Source of the DNA: JBPOHE01 sp052035915
GTDB taxonomy: Bacteria; Pseudomonadota; Gammaproteobacteria; Chromatiales; Chromatiaceae
Length of the DNA: 64,000 nt
Direction of reading: 5' to 3'
NCBI GenBank assembly: GCA_052035915.1
Contig: JBPOHE010000127.1
Coordinates: 1 to 64,000 of the forward strand
Positions 7,754 through 15,953 of the stretch are shown piece by piece. Position 1 is the first letter of the stretch. Each line of letters opens with the position of its first letter. Both the position numbers and the translations under genes were made by a program. The notes under the pieces are model-generated. The model had not been told where the DNA came from, searched no databases, and saw nothing but the letters and a program-made list of their open reading frames with translations.

Positions 7754-9916
7754 CTAGAAGTTGCTGTCTTTCAAAATCTCGAAGAAGGAGGGCGGAGCCC
7801 CACCGACCACATTGCGGAACTCATAGCTCCTCAGGTAGGAGTGATCCCAGAGGGCCGCATAGGAGGCCGCCTGACCAAAGCCACGTTCCTTGATGGCGAA
7901 GCCAAGGTATGGCATACCGAGCTGGACCAGATAGTCATCATCATCCACATTCAGGAAGCCCGGGAAGTTGTCGCATTGGGTGTTACCCGGCAGCTCGCAC
8001 CAGCTGCTCGGCCCACGGAAGAACCAAGTCTGGCCGAAGTTGGTGAAGGGCAGAGCCGGATGGTACTGATAGGCCTGCACCGCCATGCCGACGTTCAGCC
8101 AACCATTGGTCCGCAGCAGGGGATCCGAGGTCAACACACCGGTGTTGACATGCTGCCCGACCTTGGAGGCCAGGACACTCTCGTCACCCGTGTAGAGGAT
8201 GTTGGATTCCCAGCAGAGCTGCGAGCTGAGCTGCGGGGAGGGCTGCACACCGCTGGAGGTCCCAACCTCATCACGATTCCAGAGGCTGATCCGGATCGGG
8301 TCGCAGGCCTGGGGCGAATCCTCGTTGAACTGCTCGCTGAAGGGCGGAATGCCGATCGGCATCTGGCTCAGGAGGTTGGCCAACATCGGGGAGATCAACT
8401 CCAGGTGCGGCTCGAACTTGTACACATAGTCGAAGTCGGTGTAGAAGTTCTTGGTCGGGGCCGTCAGCACGAAGTCGGTCTGGGCGCCGGTGATGGGGTT
8501 GTTGCCCCACTCGTTGAGGGCGTTGGAACGCATCAACAAGGCCGTGACCGCATCCGCGCCACGCACATAGAAGCCCCAGGTGACCGCCGGCCAGGGGAAG
8601 GCCGGGTACTTGCCGTTGGAGGCCTGGCTGTTGAGGCCGGTGACCAAGTAGGCGGCAAAGAAATCGCCGCTGTCGAGGTCCGGATCCTGGAACCAGCCCG
8701 GCACCTGCGCGGAGATGAGGTTCTCCGGCGGGGTCAGGAACTGCGCGATCACCGCCGCAGCATACTTAGCCTCAGCCGTGTAGAAGGCATTGACCGAACT
8801 GTTGTAGCTATTGGCCGCATTGTCTAAGGCCGTCTTGGCCGCTGAGGCCGCGGCGCACAAACCACCATAGGTCGGCGCCCCGATCAAGTCATCCTGTGTC
8901 CCGTCATCATCGAAGGGGCTATCGGAACTACCGTCGCCGGAGTTGTAGGTTGCATTGCCGGAAGTTACGGAGGTGGAAGTACAGTTATCCACCGCCGACT
9001 TCAAGGTCGACTGGGTGCCACCCGATCCGGTGATGGCCGTCAGCGCCGCCGTCAAGGCCGCCTTGGCCGTATCCACCGCGCCCTGGCCCGCCAGGATGCT
9101 GGTCTGGGTGTGGGCGATCTCGCTCACCGCGGTGGCGAAGTTGGCCAGATGGACGCCGCCGCCACCGGCCTGAATGCCACGACCCACATTGGTCAAGGCA
9201 TAGTTCAGCTTGATGGCGTTGAGGTTGCGATCGAACTGGTTGTAGGTGTTGACGATGTTCGGCAGATCGAAGGCCGCCACCACCGCGTTGCAGTCGCGGG
9301 GCTTGTTGCTGACATGCTTGGCGTTGAAGGCCACGGTGCCAGACACATTTTCCTGACCCGGCCAGTCGGAACCCATCTCGATGATGGTGAAGTAGCCTTC
9401 ACGGGCGCGGTCGATGTTGTTGCGCACATCGTCTTCGTCGGTCGGATCGATTTCCGGACCCGTCTGACGATAGCCATCCCAGTCACCCGGGGAGAAATAG
9501 GCCGCGTTGCTGAAGTCCAGCCAGCCGCCGTTGCCGTTCGCCGCCCGCCCAGTCGGGGTGGGTACGACGCAGCTCGTCTCGCCATTGTCCGGGAAGCGCA
9601 CGCGCGGCCCGGTCGGCCCTTCCTCGACCCAACCGGCGATCACATCGCGGGGGGACAGGACCACAATAAAGTCGAGCACTTCACGGGAGTTGCGCGCCTC
9701 ATGGAAGCGAACCTTCACCGCCAGGGTGCTGTCACTGGTGTTGATGACGGTAAAGTCCGTCGACCAACCATCGCGAACGGTGTAGTACGGCCCGATCGCC
9801 GCGTCACCGATATTGTCCTGGGACAAATGCATTGCCCCGACCTGGGTGGAGGCACCCACACCGGCCAAAGCGGCCGCCAAGGCCACACTGATGCGTGATT
9901 TACGCATGGTTCTCAT
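7754..9916 (-). CDS. Large exported protein of unknown family, paralogue of 30411 (cassette 1)
   Basis: 720 aa with a Sec signal peptide (about 1-28). I cannot name the family, but it is homologous along its length to the 506-aa protein at 30411: shared features include an N-terminal PYY segment, AVKVRFHEARNSREVLDF, LSPRDV, ENVSGTVAFNAKHVS, RDCNAVVAAFD and a C-terminal W-D/N-H-Y/A motif. The extra length comes from an Ala/Thr/Ser/Gly-rich helical insert (about residues 265-400). Beta-rich character suggests an extracellular or surface protein. Two ATGs (9916, 9907) are possible; both have a purine-rich upstream site. A strong -10 (TATAAT, 9974-9979) lies upstream, but the nearby TTGACA is only 12 bp away. 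Adjacent NTF2-like and foldase genes form a cassette found twice here. Confidence 0.85.
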   Translation of the reverse strand: MRTMRKSRISVALAAALAGVGASTQVGAMHLSQDNIGDAAIGPYYTVRDGWSTDFTVINTSDSTLAVKVRFHEARNSREVLDFIVVLSPRDVIAGWVEEGPTGPRVRFPDNGETSCVVPTPTGRAANGNGGWLDFSNAAYFSPGDWDGYRQTGPEIDPTDEDDVRNNIDRAREGYFTIIEMGSDWPGQENVSGTVAFNAKHVSNKPRDCNAVVAAFDLPNIVNTYNQFDRNLNAIKLNYALTNVGRGIQAGGGGVHLANFATAVSEIAHTQTSILAGQGAVDTAKAALTAALTAITGSGGTQSTLKSAVDNCTSTSVTSGNATYNSGDGSSDSPFDDDGTQDDLIGAPTYGGLCAAASAAKTALDNAANSYNSSVNAFYTAEAKYAAAVIAQFLTPPENLISAQVPGWFQDPDLDSGDFFAAYLVTGLNSQASNGKYPAFPWPAVTWGFYVRGADAVTALLMRSNALNEWGNNPITGAQTDFVLTAPTKNFYTDFDYVYKFEPHLELISPMLANLLSQMPIGIPPFSEQFNEDSPQACDPIRISLWNRDEVGTSSGVQPSPQLSSQLCWESNILYTGDESVLASKVGQHVNTGVLTSDPLLRTNGWLNVGMAVQAYQYHPALPFTNFGQTWFFRGPSSWCELPGNTQCDNFPGFLNVDDDDYLVQLGMPYLGFAIKERGFGQAASYAALWDHSYLRSYEFRNVVGGAPPSFFEILKDSNF

Positions 9917-9993
9917 CTCCGCTTTCTCCTTACGTTATTTGGATTTGTTACTGCTGAATTTACCAAAGTGCACATTATAACCGATCACCCTTG

Positions 9994-10464
9994 TCAATCG
10001 CTGTGCCACCATTGGCCGTCGCGCTTCAGCCACGTTTCGCTGATGTGGGTGGTCGCCTTAGCTGCCTGATCTCCCCATGACGTCGGGGCAGAATAATCTA
10101 CCGCGACCTTCACCCGAGCCACCGTGGGATCATCATAGCGAACTTCTACAACCCTGACTACGTGCCAAATGACAGCTCCGCCGAAACGGCCATGGAATTT
10201 CTCGAAGGGATTCATCACACGGTAAGACGGTGTCTCGAAATCGTAGGCCGCACGAAAATCCCGGGCTATCAAGGCCTGCCACCTTCCCTCGACTCGCTCC
10301 CGCAAAATCGCCTCATCATCTGACCGCTGCGCCGGCGAACCGGCTGCGCCTTCCTGTGCTGGCAGGCCCGACCCGAAAGTCGCCTGACCGAAGAACATCA
10401 TCGATCCTAGCCCCAACATGACGATCATCCAGCTCGTCAAACCCAGAAAGCGCTTGTACTGCAC
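9994..10464 (-). CDS. Exported NTF2-like protein (cassette 1)
   Basis: 156-aa protein with an N-terminal hydrophobic signal or anchor (about residues 8-28), then a low-complexity linker and an NTF2/SnoaL-like fold: ERVEGRWQALIARDFRAAYDFETPSYR, then beta strands ending in ETWLKRDGQWWHSD. It is clearly paralogous to the 149-aa protein at 32089 (RWEALIRRDFQTAYQFETPSFR). Predicted periplasmic or membrane-tethered; no enzymatic residues can be assigned. GTG start with AAGGGG upstream. It lies 77 bp before the exported-protein gene with a putative promoter between, so both a cassette operon and separate transcription are possible. Confidence 0.75.
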   Translation of the reverse strand: MQYKRFLGLTSWMIVMLGLGSMMFFGQATFGSGLPAQEGAAGSPAQRSDDEAILRERVEGRWQALIARDFRAAYDFETPSYRVMNPFEKFHGRFGGAVIWHVVRVVEVRYDDPTVARVKVAVDYSAPTSWGDQAAKATTHISETWLKRDGQWWHSD

Positions 10465-10840
10465 GATGCCGAAAACCCCTTGTTACCCCTCAGCTTATAC
10501 CATCTTACCCTTGCGCAAGCCCTAGAAGTTACGCCAAGCCTTGCTGCGCGTCAACCACAACCCAATCGATCATGTGCTTCCGTACAACAGTAAAGCATAG
10601 ATAGGGCACAAAAGCAACTAGAGACTAGGCCCAAATTGTTTGCTGGAAGACCATGAGAAACCAGAAATTTATTGAAAACCGAGGAATTCGGAGGCCGGGC
10701 CCGAGAGGCGGATATTTGCAAAAAAACCACGGTGGCCTTTGTGCACCGATTATCCTTTACCCTGGTTCGGCAACCCGGCTCTAGTGACGACGATCCTGAT
10801 GCTGTTCCGCCAAAACCACAATTCACTTAACAAAAAAGCT
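10465..10840. other. Intergenic region, nothing recognised
   Basis: A 376-bp gap between the NTF2-like gene and the split repeat. A 91-codon minus-strand frame is present but has no recognisable features or ribosome binding site. No RNA gene is evident. Confidence 0.5.
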
Positions 10841-10898
10841 GTAGGTTGGGCAAAAGCGCCGCGTTGCCCAACATGATTATCCCGGATGTTGGGCTCCA
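10841..10898. repeat. GTAGGTTGGGC repeat, left fragment split by yefM-yoeB
   Basis: Begins gtaggttgggcaaaag and runs through ttgcccaac to gatgttgggct, matching the first three quarters of the complete copy at 6600-6673 (reverse complement). The closing arm is missing here and is found at 11583-11615, beyond the toxin-antitoxin genes. Confidence 0.8.
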
Positions 10899-10917
10899 CT
10901 CCTCGCGCAGACTTGAC

Positions 10918-10945
10918 TTGCGTACGAAATGGCGTACGCTATAGA
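10918..10945 (+). promoter_or_regulatory. Promoter and operator of the yefM-like operon
   Basis: TTGCGT (10918-10923) and TATAGA (10940-10945) are spaced 16 bp. An inverted repeat GCGTAC (10920-10925) / GTACGC (10934-10939) lies inside the promoter, suited to autorepression by the antitoxin or toxin-antitoxin complex, as known for Phd/YefM modules. Confidence 0.65.
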
Positions 10946-10965
10946 TTCCCAAACAAAGGTGCGTC

Positions 10966-11208
10966 ATGACAACCATTACCGCGAGCGAAGCCCGTGCAAA
11001 GCTCTATCGTCTCATCGACGATACCGCCAGTTCCCATGAGCCAATCCTCATTACTGGCAAGAGAAGCAACGCCATACTGCTTTCTGAGGAAGATTGGGCA
11101 TCAATTCAAGAAACTTTGTTTCTGCTGTCTGTGCCGGGCATGAGAGAGTCAATCATTGAAGGACTGCAAACCTCTCTCGATGAGTGTTCCAAGGAACTTG
11201 ACTGGTGA
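10966..11208 (+). CDS. Phd/YefM-family antitoxin
   Basis: 80-aa antitoxin. The N-terminus (ITASEARAKLYRLID) forms the Phd/YefM dimerisation and DNA-binding fold, with ILITGKRSNAILLSEEDW as the conserved core, and an acidic C-terminal tail that would wrap around the toxin. Its stop codon overlaps the GTG start of the toxin by 4 nt (GTGA), so translation is coupled. The upstream palindromic operator fits autoregulation. The operon sits between two pieces of one repeat. Confidence 0.92.
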   Translation: MTTITASEARAKLYRLIDDTASSHEPILITGKRSNAILLSEEDWASIQETLFLLSVPGMRESIIEGLQTSLDECSKELDW

Positions 11209-11468
11209 GTTGGCAGCTCGTTTACACCAAACAGGCACAAAAAGATGCAAAAAAATTGGCCTCTGCGGATCTGAAAGAGAAGGCACAAGGACTCTTGGCC
11301 ATTATTGCTACGAACCCATTCCAAAATCCGCCACCATACGAAAAGCTAATCGGTGACCTGAGCGGTGCCTATTCGCGTCGCATCAATATTCAGCACCGCA
11401 TAGTCTATGAAGTCCTTACTAATGAGCAGATCGTAAAGGTCCTTCGGCTGTGGACTCATTACGAATGA
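11205..11468 (+). CDS. YoeB/Txe-family toxin
   Basis: 87-aa RelE-superfamily endoribonuclease expected to cleave mRNA at the ribosomal A site. Conserved elements: N-terminal WQLVYTKQAQKDAKKL, central NPFQNPPPYEKLIGDLSGAYSRRIN, HRIVYEV, and the C-terminal LRLWTHYE with the catalytic His85/Tyr86 pair. Start is GTG at 11205, overlapping the antitoxin stop. All key residues are present, so it is probably active. Confidence 0.92.
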   Translation: MSWQLVYTKQAQKDAKKLASADLKEKAQGLLAIIATNPFQNPPPYEKLIGDLSGAYSRRINIQHRIVYEVLTNEQIVKVLRLWTHYE

Positions 11469-11582
11469 TACCTGAAATTCAACGGTGAAGCGCGGCAAAA
11501 GCCAATAAAAACAGCGCTTAACAATTCGGTCCAGCGGACAGTCAGTCAGCCAGCTTCGCTGTCTGCCTGCCGGTGACCTCAA

Positions 11583-11615
11583 TCGTTGGGCTTCCCTGCG
11601 TTCAGCCCAACCCAC
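11583..11615. repeat. GTAGGTTGGGC repeat, right fragment split by yefM-yoeB
   Basis: Reads cgttgggcttccctgcg then ttcagcccaaccc, the closing part of the repeat family. Joined to 10841-10898 it rebuilds one complete element; the junction string ttgggct occurs on both sides. The rest of 11469-11797 shows no gene. Confidence 0.75.
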
Positions 11616-11797
11616 GAAACCGATAGGTGGAAAGAGGCAGGGGTCTTGGCCCTCCCCATCGGAGATAATAGAAGTGCGCGACAGGTCCGTCTTGAATCCG
11701 TCGCCAGGTCAGATCAGCTCTAACCATAGCCATCGGCGTTCCGAGCAATGACACAGACTCCAACACTCCCCCCTAGGTAGTCAACCGCCGTGTCGAG

Positions 11798-12988
11798 ATG
11801 AACACGCCCAGCCCCGCCGGACTTCTTACGAACGTCGTACTCAAGGTCGCCCTCAGCGGAACCCTGGCCGGCGTCTTTCTGGTGTTGGCGATCGTACGCC
11901 TGGCACTCACCCCAATACCCTTATCCGCCGGGCAGGAAGGAACCGATCCAGCCGCCGATCATCCCTGTCGCTTCCGCGTGTTGCAGGGCCAGGTCGGACT
12001 CTCGGCCCAAGGGGCGACCTTGGCGCCCTTCCCTTCTCCCCAAGAGGCCATGCTGAGTTGCGGTAAAACGGAGGTGAACGCCGGTTCCTTCCTGTTTCTC
12101 GCCTTCGATATCCAGGCCCCGTTGACCGGACTCTCGATGATTCTGTTCTGGCGCACGGCGGAACATCCAGGCGCTTTTCTCACCCTGGACTTACCGCCAG
12201 GAGCCGGGACCCTGTTTCTCGGCCGACAGGATGGCTGGCAGGGCCGTATCATGGAATATGGCCTGGGTCTCCGCGGCACCGCCGAACAAGGCCTCCTGAT
12301 ACGCGAACTCAGCCTGCGGACGGCCTCACCCTCCAGTCTCATCGAGACTTGGTGGACGGAATGGAATAGCGTCCAACCCTGGGAGGCCGGCTCGATCAAT
12401 TTTCTGGACTATCCCAAGACGCGGCTTTGGCCCAGCCCCATGGTGGTCCTGGCGCTCTGGTGGCTGTTGGCCTCTGTGTTGGCCCTACTGTTGTTTCGTT
12501 TTCGCAAGAGGCCCGCCCTGATGGCCGCCACGATCTATTTCTGTGGCGCCTGGGGAGGTTTGGATCTCTTGTGGTCGCGGGAACTCAGGGCCAAGGGCGA
12601 ACACAGCCTGCCCCCCGCCCAGGTGCAGCGACAGGCCATCTCGACACAGGACGAGGGATTGCTCGATTTCGCCGCCGAGATCCGCCCCCTGATCGCCCCA
12701 ACGGATCGAGTCCTGGTGCTGGCTGCGGACCCCTTCGCCCGCTTGCGGCTCGGTTATCACCTGCTGCCACTGAACAGCCTGGCCTATCTGGCCGATCCGC
12801 CCCCGGCGAGGCTGTTACGCCAAGGGGACATCCTTATCCTGCTCACCGATCAGGACCCCTTGGCACCGGGACAGCTGGATCCCCTATCCTTCACTCCTCC
12901 AGGGACGAAACTGGCGTTGCTCCATTCCAGTCCTATCGGACAGGCCTATCGACTCGTCTCAGGCTCCAGGGCTTCAGGAAAGAATTAG
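11798..12988 (+). CDS. Predicted membrane protein of glycan locus
   Basis: 396 aa, family not recognised. A transmembrane segment at about residues 16-35 is followed by a large, probably periplasmic beta-rich domain (to about 205) and one or two further membrane segments (about 208-250), then a C-terminal soluble domain with an alternating hydrophobic pattern (VLVLAADPFARLRLGYHLLP). It precedes the membrane glycosyltransferase by 3 nt, so they are translationally coupled. This pairing suggests a partner in lipid-linked sugar transfer or glycan assembly; that is inference. Confidence 0.7.
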   Translation: MNTPSPAGLLTNVVLKVALSGTLAGVFLVLAIVRLALTPIPLSAGQEGTDPAADHPCRFRVLQGQVGLSAQGATLAPFPSPQEAMLSCGKTEVNAGSFLFLAFDIQAPLTGLSMILFWRTAEHPGAFLTLDLPPGAGTLFLGRQDGWQGRIMEYGLGLRGTAEQGLLIRELSLRTASPSSLIETWWTEWNSVQPWEAGSINFLDYPKTRLWPSPMVVLALWWLLASVLALLLFRFRKRPALMAATIYFCGAWGGLDLLWSRELRAKGEHSLPPAQVQRQAISTQDEGLLDFAAEIRPLIAPTDRVLVLAADPFARLRLGYHLLPLNSLAYLADPPPARLLRQGDILILLTDQDPLAPGQLDPLSFTPPGTKLALLHSSPIGQAYRLVSGSRASGKN

Positions 12989-12991
12989 GAA

Positions 12992-14518
12992 ATGGCCGAA
13001 GTTGTTTTTTCCGCTCTGGGCGTGCTGCTTCCCTGGCTGCTCGGCCTCGCCTTGCTGGGTTGGCCAGGCGAAGAGAGCCGTAGCCGTGGGTTGGGCAAAA
13101 ACATCACCTTGCCCAACGATCAGCCCAAGATGTTGGGCTTCCCTCCGCTCAGCCCAACCGACGAAGGCAGCTTATGGGTAGACAAGCTGGTAGTGCTCGG
13201 CTCCGGCTATTTTGTCGGCTTCTTCGGGCTCAGCCTGGTCATACGAATGACGGACGGGATCGATTTCTTCCAGAGCCGCTGGGGACTCAGTGGTCTCGTC
13301 CTGCTGCTCAGTCTGATCCTGGCTGTTTGCGGGCAAAAGACCCGCTGGTGGTTTTGGGGAGCCAAGATCGGACGCCATCCCGTACAGGCCGGCTCCAGGC
13401 TCGCCACCCTCTTGACCCTGGGGCTACTTGGCCTGCTGCTGTGGCGGCTGGTCATCCTGGGTTGGCAAACGCTGCACTGGCCGCTCTTTCCCTGGGATGC
13501 CTGGGCGAGCTGGGGCTTCAAGGCCAAGGCCTGGTTTCTCAGCGGACATTTGGCTGACTTTCTGGAGGCGGAAGACTGGCTCGGCGGCGGCTCCCAGACC
13601 GCCTACACGGTCCAAGGGGTGGATTATCCACCCACGGTCTCGCTGATCCAGTTCTGGATGGCGAAGCTGATCGACGCCTGGCGCGAATCCCTCGTCAATC
13701 TACCCTGGGCGGCGGCTTTCCTAGCCTTGGGGACGGCCTATTACGGGCTCTTACGGCGGGCCGCTGGCACCACCCTGCTGGCTATGACCGGGACCTATCT
13801 GCTCCTTTCGCTCCCGCTACTCGAAACCCATGTGGCCCTGGCCGGTTATGCCGATCTCTGGCTATGCGGCTGTTTCGGTCTCGCCGCCCTGGCCTTGTTC
13901 GATTGGCTGGAGCAGCGGGAGATTCGCTACGCCTGGCTGGCCCTGATCCTGGCCTTGGTCTGTACCCAGATCAAACAGGAAGGCTTGGTCTGGGCGCTGA
14001 TGTTGCTCCCACCCCTGTTACTCGGTTTCCTCCCCACGGGCCGTGGACTGGCCATCATCATGGCGGGCTTCGTCGCCTTGCTGCTGATATGGGTCAGTGG
14101 GATCGTCCATCTAGAACTTCCCGGCGGGCCCTTGATCCTGAATTCCCAGGAGATTGCCCTGCCCGGCCTCGGGCACAGCCGCTTGGCGTATCAGCCCCTC
14201 TGGTCGACCCTATTGCGGGAATTCTTTCTGGAACGGCACTGGCACCTGCTCTGGTATGGCGCCATGGCGGCCCTGGTGCTGGGCACCCGACCGGCGTTCC
14301 GTCATACAGCCTTGGCCGCGGCGCTCCTGGTGTTGCTCCAAGGGCTGGGGTTCCTCTTCGTGCTGTTCTTTTTCAGCGAGCATTCCGCCTGGGCGCGTCA
14401 GGTCACGGCGATCAATCGGGTGGCCCTGCCCCTGGCGCCGATCACTGTCTACTCGATGCTGCTGACCTGGCGCGCTTATCTGGGCTCATCCTCCAGTCCG
14501 GGATCATCCGCGGCGTGA
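12992..14518 (+). CDS. Multi-spanning membrane protein, GT39-like glycosyltransferase
   Basis: 508 aa with about ten hydrophobic segments. It resembles GT-C fold, ArnT/PMT-type transferases: a periplasmic loop PWDAWASWGFKAKAW, then YPPTVSLIQFW, and a long hydrophobic array. Such enzymes use polyprenyl-phosphate sugars as donors. A GT2 and a DUF2304 gene that could make such a donor are convergent next door and overlap its 3' end by 43 bp. Residues about 32-57 are encoded by an in-frame copy of an intergenic palindromic repeat (13086-13162), lengthening the loop after the first membrane segment. Assignment to GT39 is by overall pattern and is moderate. Confidence 0.7.
   Translation: MAEVVFSALGVLLPWLLGLALLGWPGEESRSRGLGKNITLPNDQPKMLGFPPLSPTDEGSLWVDKLVVLGSGYFVGFFGLSLVIRMTDGIDFFQSRWGLSGLVLLLSLILAVCGQKTRWWFWGAKIGRHPVQAGSRLATLLTLGLLGLLLWRLVILGWQTLHWPLFPWDAWASWGFKAKAWFLSGHLADFLEAEDWLGGGSQTAYTVQGVDYPPTVSLIQFWMAKLIDAWRESLVNLPWAAAFLALGTAYYGLLRRAAGTTLLAMTGTYLLLSLPLLETHVALAGYADLWLCGCFGLAALALFDWLEQREIRYAWLALILALVCTQIKQEGLVWALMLLPPLLLGFLPTGRGLAIIMAGFVALLLIWVSGIVHLELPGGPLILNSQEIALPGLGHSRLAYQPLWSTLLREFFLERHWHLLWYGAMAALVLGTRPAFRHTALAAALLVLLQGLGFLFVLFFFSEHSAWARQVTAINRVALPLAPITVYSMLLTWRAYLGSSSSPGSSAA
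13086..13162. repeat. GTAGGTTGGGC repeat inside a coding region
   Basis: Starts gtgggttgggcaaaaa, contains ttgcccaac and agatgttgggctt, and ends cagcccaaccgac. It is a complete family member, keeping the host reading frame open and encoding about 26 residues (R32-D57) of the membrane glycosyltransferase. Confidence 0.85.
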
Positions 14519-14868
14519 GACGCCACTCCACCCAGGTTGGCCAGCCGCGCCTCAAGCAAGGCGACGCGCTGAATCAAACGATGGAGTTTCCGCTCGTTGC
14601 GTGAGCGTTCGATATCCATCAGCAGGAGTTTGACGATGATGGCCAACATGCCTAACAGCATGGGCAGGATGGGTCCATAGCCGATGCCCAGCCAGAGGGC
14701 CGGTGGGTTGACGGACTCGGGAAAGACACCGAGCAGGGCGATGACCAGGGCCACGGGCAACCACCAGAGGGCGTATCTGGTGTGCAGGTGATCCCGGCGG
14801 ATGAGCCAGAGGATAAGCAGAGCGGCCCCGATGCCCAGGGCGGTGGACACCCATTGGTAAGGAATCAT
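14476..14868 (-). CDS. DUF2304-family membrane protein
   Basis: 130 aa with three hydrophobic segments (about 8-22, 34-50, 60-85) and a charged, coiled-coil-like C-terminus, matching DUF2304 in length and layout. DUF2304 genes commonly sit beside GT2 polyprenyl-sugar synthases, as here, where the start overlaps the upstream GT2 stop by 4 nt. The 3' end overlaps the convergent membrane glycosyltransferase. Likely an accessory of lipid-linked sugar synthesis; mechanism unknown. Confidence 0.8.
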   Translation of the reverse strand: MIPYQWVSTALGIGAALLILWLIRRDHLHTRYALWWLPVALVIALLGVFPESVNPPALWLGIGYGPILPMLLGMLAIIVKLLLMDIERSRNERKLHRLIQRVALLEARLANLGGVASHAADDPGLEDEPR

Positions 14869-15683
14869 GCCGCCGCCCCCTTGCGGCCGGGACCGGCCCG
14901 CCTGCCTTCGGTCCAGTAAGGCCTTTTACTCATGCACAGCACCCCGGTGTAGGCCAGGTAATAGCCGACGGCCAACCAGGAAGGATAGACCCGGGAAGAG
15001 CCCGCCACCCGCTCTTCCATGCTGACCGCCACCTCTTCGAGGCGCAAGCCGCAGTCCCGCAACAAAAGCAATACCCCCAGATCCTGATATTCGAGCAGGG
15101 TGGCCTCGGATGAAGCCAGAAGCTTCATCGCCCGGCGGTTGTAGGCCCGAAAACCCGAGGTGAGATCGCCGATGGCGAGCCCGCTCAGACGACGGAAAAA
15201 CCGCCACGCCAAGCGCCGTGCTGGACTCCCTCTCCTGGTACAGGCGCCGATGGCCACATCGGCCCGACCTTCCACCAAGGGCCGCAGCAGATCCGGGATG
15301 GAGGCCGCGAGATGCTGACCATCGCCATCCATGGTCAATACCACCTCATGGCCGTAGCGGACGCCATAACGTAACCCGGTCTGGATGGCCCCCCAGGCCC
15401 CCAGATTGGTCACCAGCGACAATACCCCGGCCCCCGCCTCCCGGGCCAAAGGGCCGGTAGCGTCGGTGCTGGCATCGTCGACCACCAGCACCGGATACCC
15501 AGTCGCCCGACGCACCTCCCTGACCACCGCGGCGATGGTCGCCGCTTCGTTTCTGGCCGGGATGACCACCAAGGTCCCGGCGGATCCCGAGCCAAAAGGC
15601 GACGACCGGGGGATCTCGGGATGCCGGTTAGCAGGAAGAGAATGGGCGCTCGGTTGTTCCGGGCATCGACTGGAAATGGTCAT
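14865..15683 (-). CDS. GT2 polyprenyl-phosphate glycosyltransferase-like enzyme
   Basis: About 272 aa, of the DPM1/GtrB-like subgroup: TLVVIPARNEAATI, VLVVDDASTDAT, LTMDGDGQH (the metal-binding DxD) and GDLTSGFRAYNRRA are all present. It would transfer a sugar from a nucleotide donor to polyprenyl phosphate for use by a GT-C enzyme. The start is unclear: the frame runs up to a TTG at 15707, and the ATG at 15683 lies within dyad element copy 2 without a Shine-Dalgarno, so the repeat has supplied the 5' end. A start nearer to residue 45 cannot be excluded. Confidence 0.85.
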   Translation of the reverse strand: MTISSRCPEQPSAHSLPANRHPEIPRSSPFGSGSAGTLVVIPARNEAATIAAVVREVRRATGYPVLVVDDASTDATGPLAREAGAGVLSLVTNLGAWGAIQTGLRYGVRYGHEVVLTMDGDGQHLAASIPDLLRPLVEGRADVAIGACTRRGSPARRLAWRFFRRLSGLAIGDLTSGFRAYNRRAMKLLASSEATLLEYQDLGVLLLLRDCGLRLEEVAVSMEERVAGSSRVYPSWLAVGYYLAYTGVLCMSKRPYWTEGRRAGPGRKGAAA

Positions 15684-15776
15684 TTTTTGTTCTGATATAG
15701 AGAACAATAAATCAATAATTAACGCTATTATTCTCTAAAAGAGAACGGAAAACTCGATACAAGGGCCCATGCCCGA
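15657..15776. repeat. Dispersed dyad element, copy 2
   Basis: Left arm TTCCGGGCA (15657-15665), dyads at 15689-15705 (GTTCT...AGAAC) and 15730-15746 (ATTCTC-N5-GAGAAC, starts 41 bp apart), right arm TGCCCGA (15770-15776). The left flank gcgctcggttg is shared with copy 3. It overlaps the 5' end of the neighbouring GT2 gene. Confidence 0.85.
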
Positions 15777-15802
15777 TAGCGGCCCATCGACGTCCGGGTC
15801 GA

Positions 15803-15889
15803 GGTAGGCTGGTGTTGAGGCGCGAAGCGCCGAAACCCAGCTTCTTGGTGTTGGCAACTGAGATTCGCTTCGCTCATCGCCAGCCTACC
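15803..15889. repeat. GTAGGCTGG palindromic repeat
   Basis: Opens ggtaggctggt and closes ccagcctacc, with internal gcgcgaagcgc. Related to the 6374-6460 element. It lies immediately next to dyad copy 2, and sequence resembling the right flank of copy 5 (ttccgcaggcca) reappears beyond it at about 15920, as if it had been inserted into an extended dyad element. Confidence 0.7.
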
Positions 15890-15953
15890 CCCTTTCTGTC
15901 TGAAAGCATTCTATGATTCCGCAGGCCAAGGCTGGTTCAGGCGCGAGCCCGCA

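Noticed and set aside
7334..8827. 497-codon plus-strand frame opposite the exported protein
   Set aside because: Lies fully antisense to two well-supported genes with signal peptides and conserved paralogues; composition is that of a shadow frame.
9974..9997. TTGACA and TATAAT as a promoter for the 720-aa protein
   Set aside because: The boxes are individually near perfect but only 12 bp apart, too short for a normal sigma-70 promoter; only the -10 may be used.
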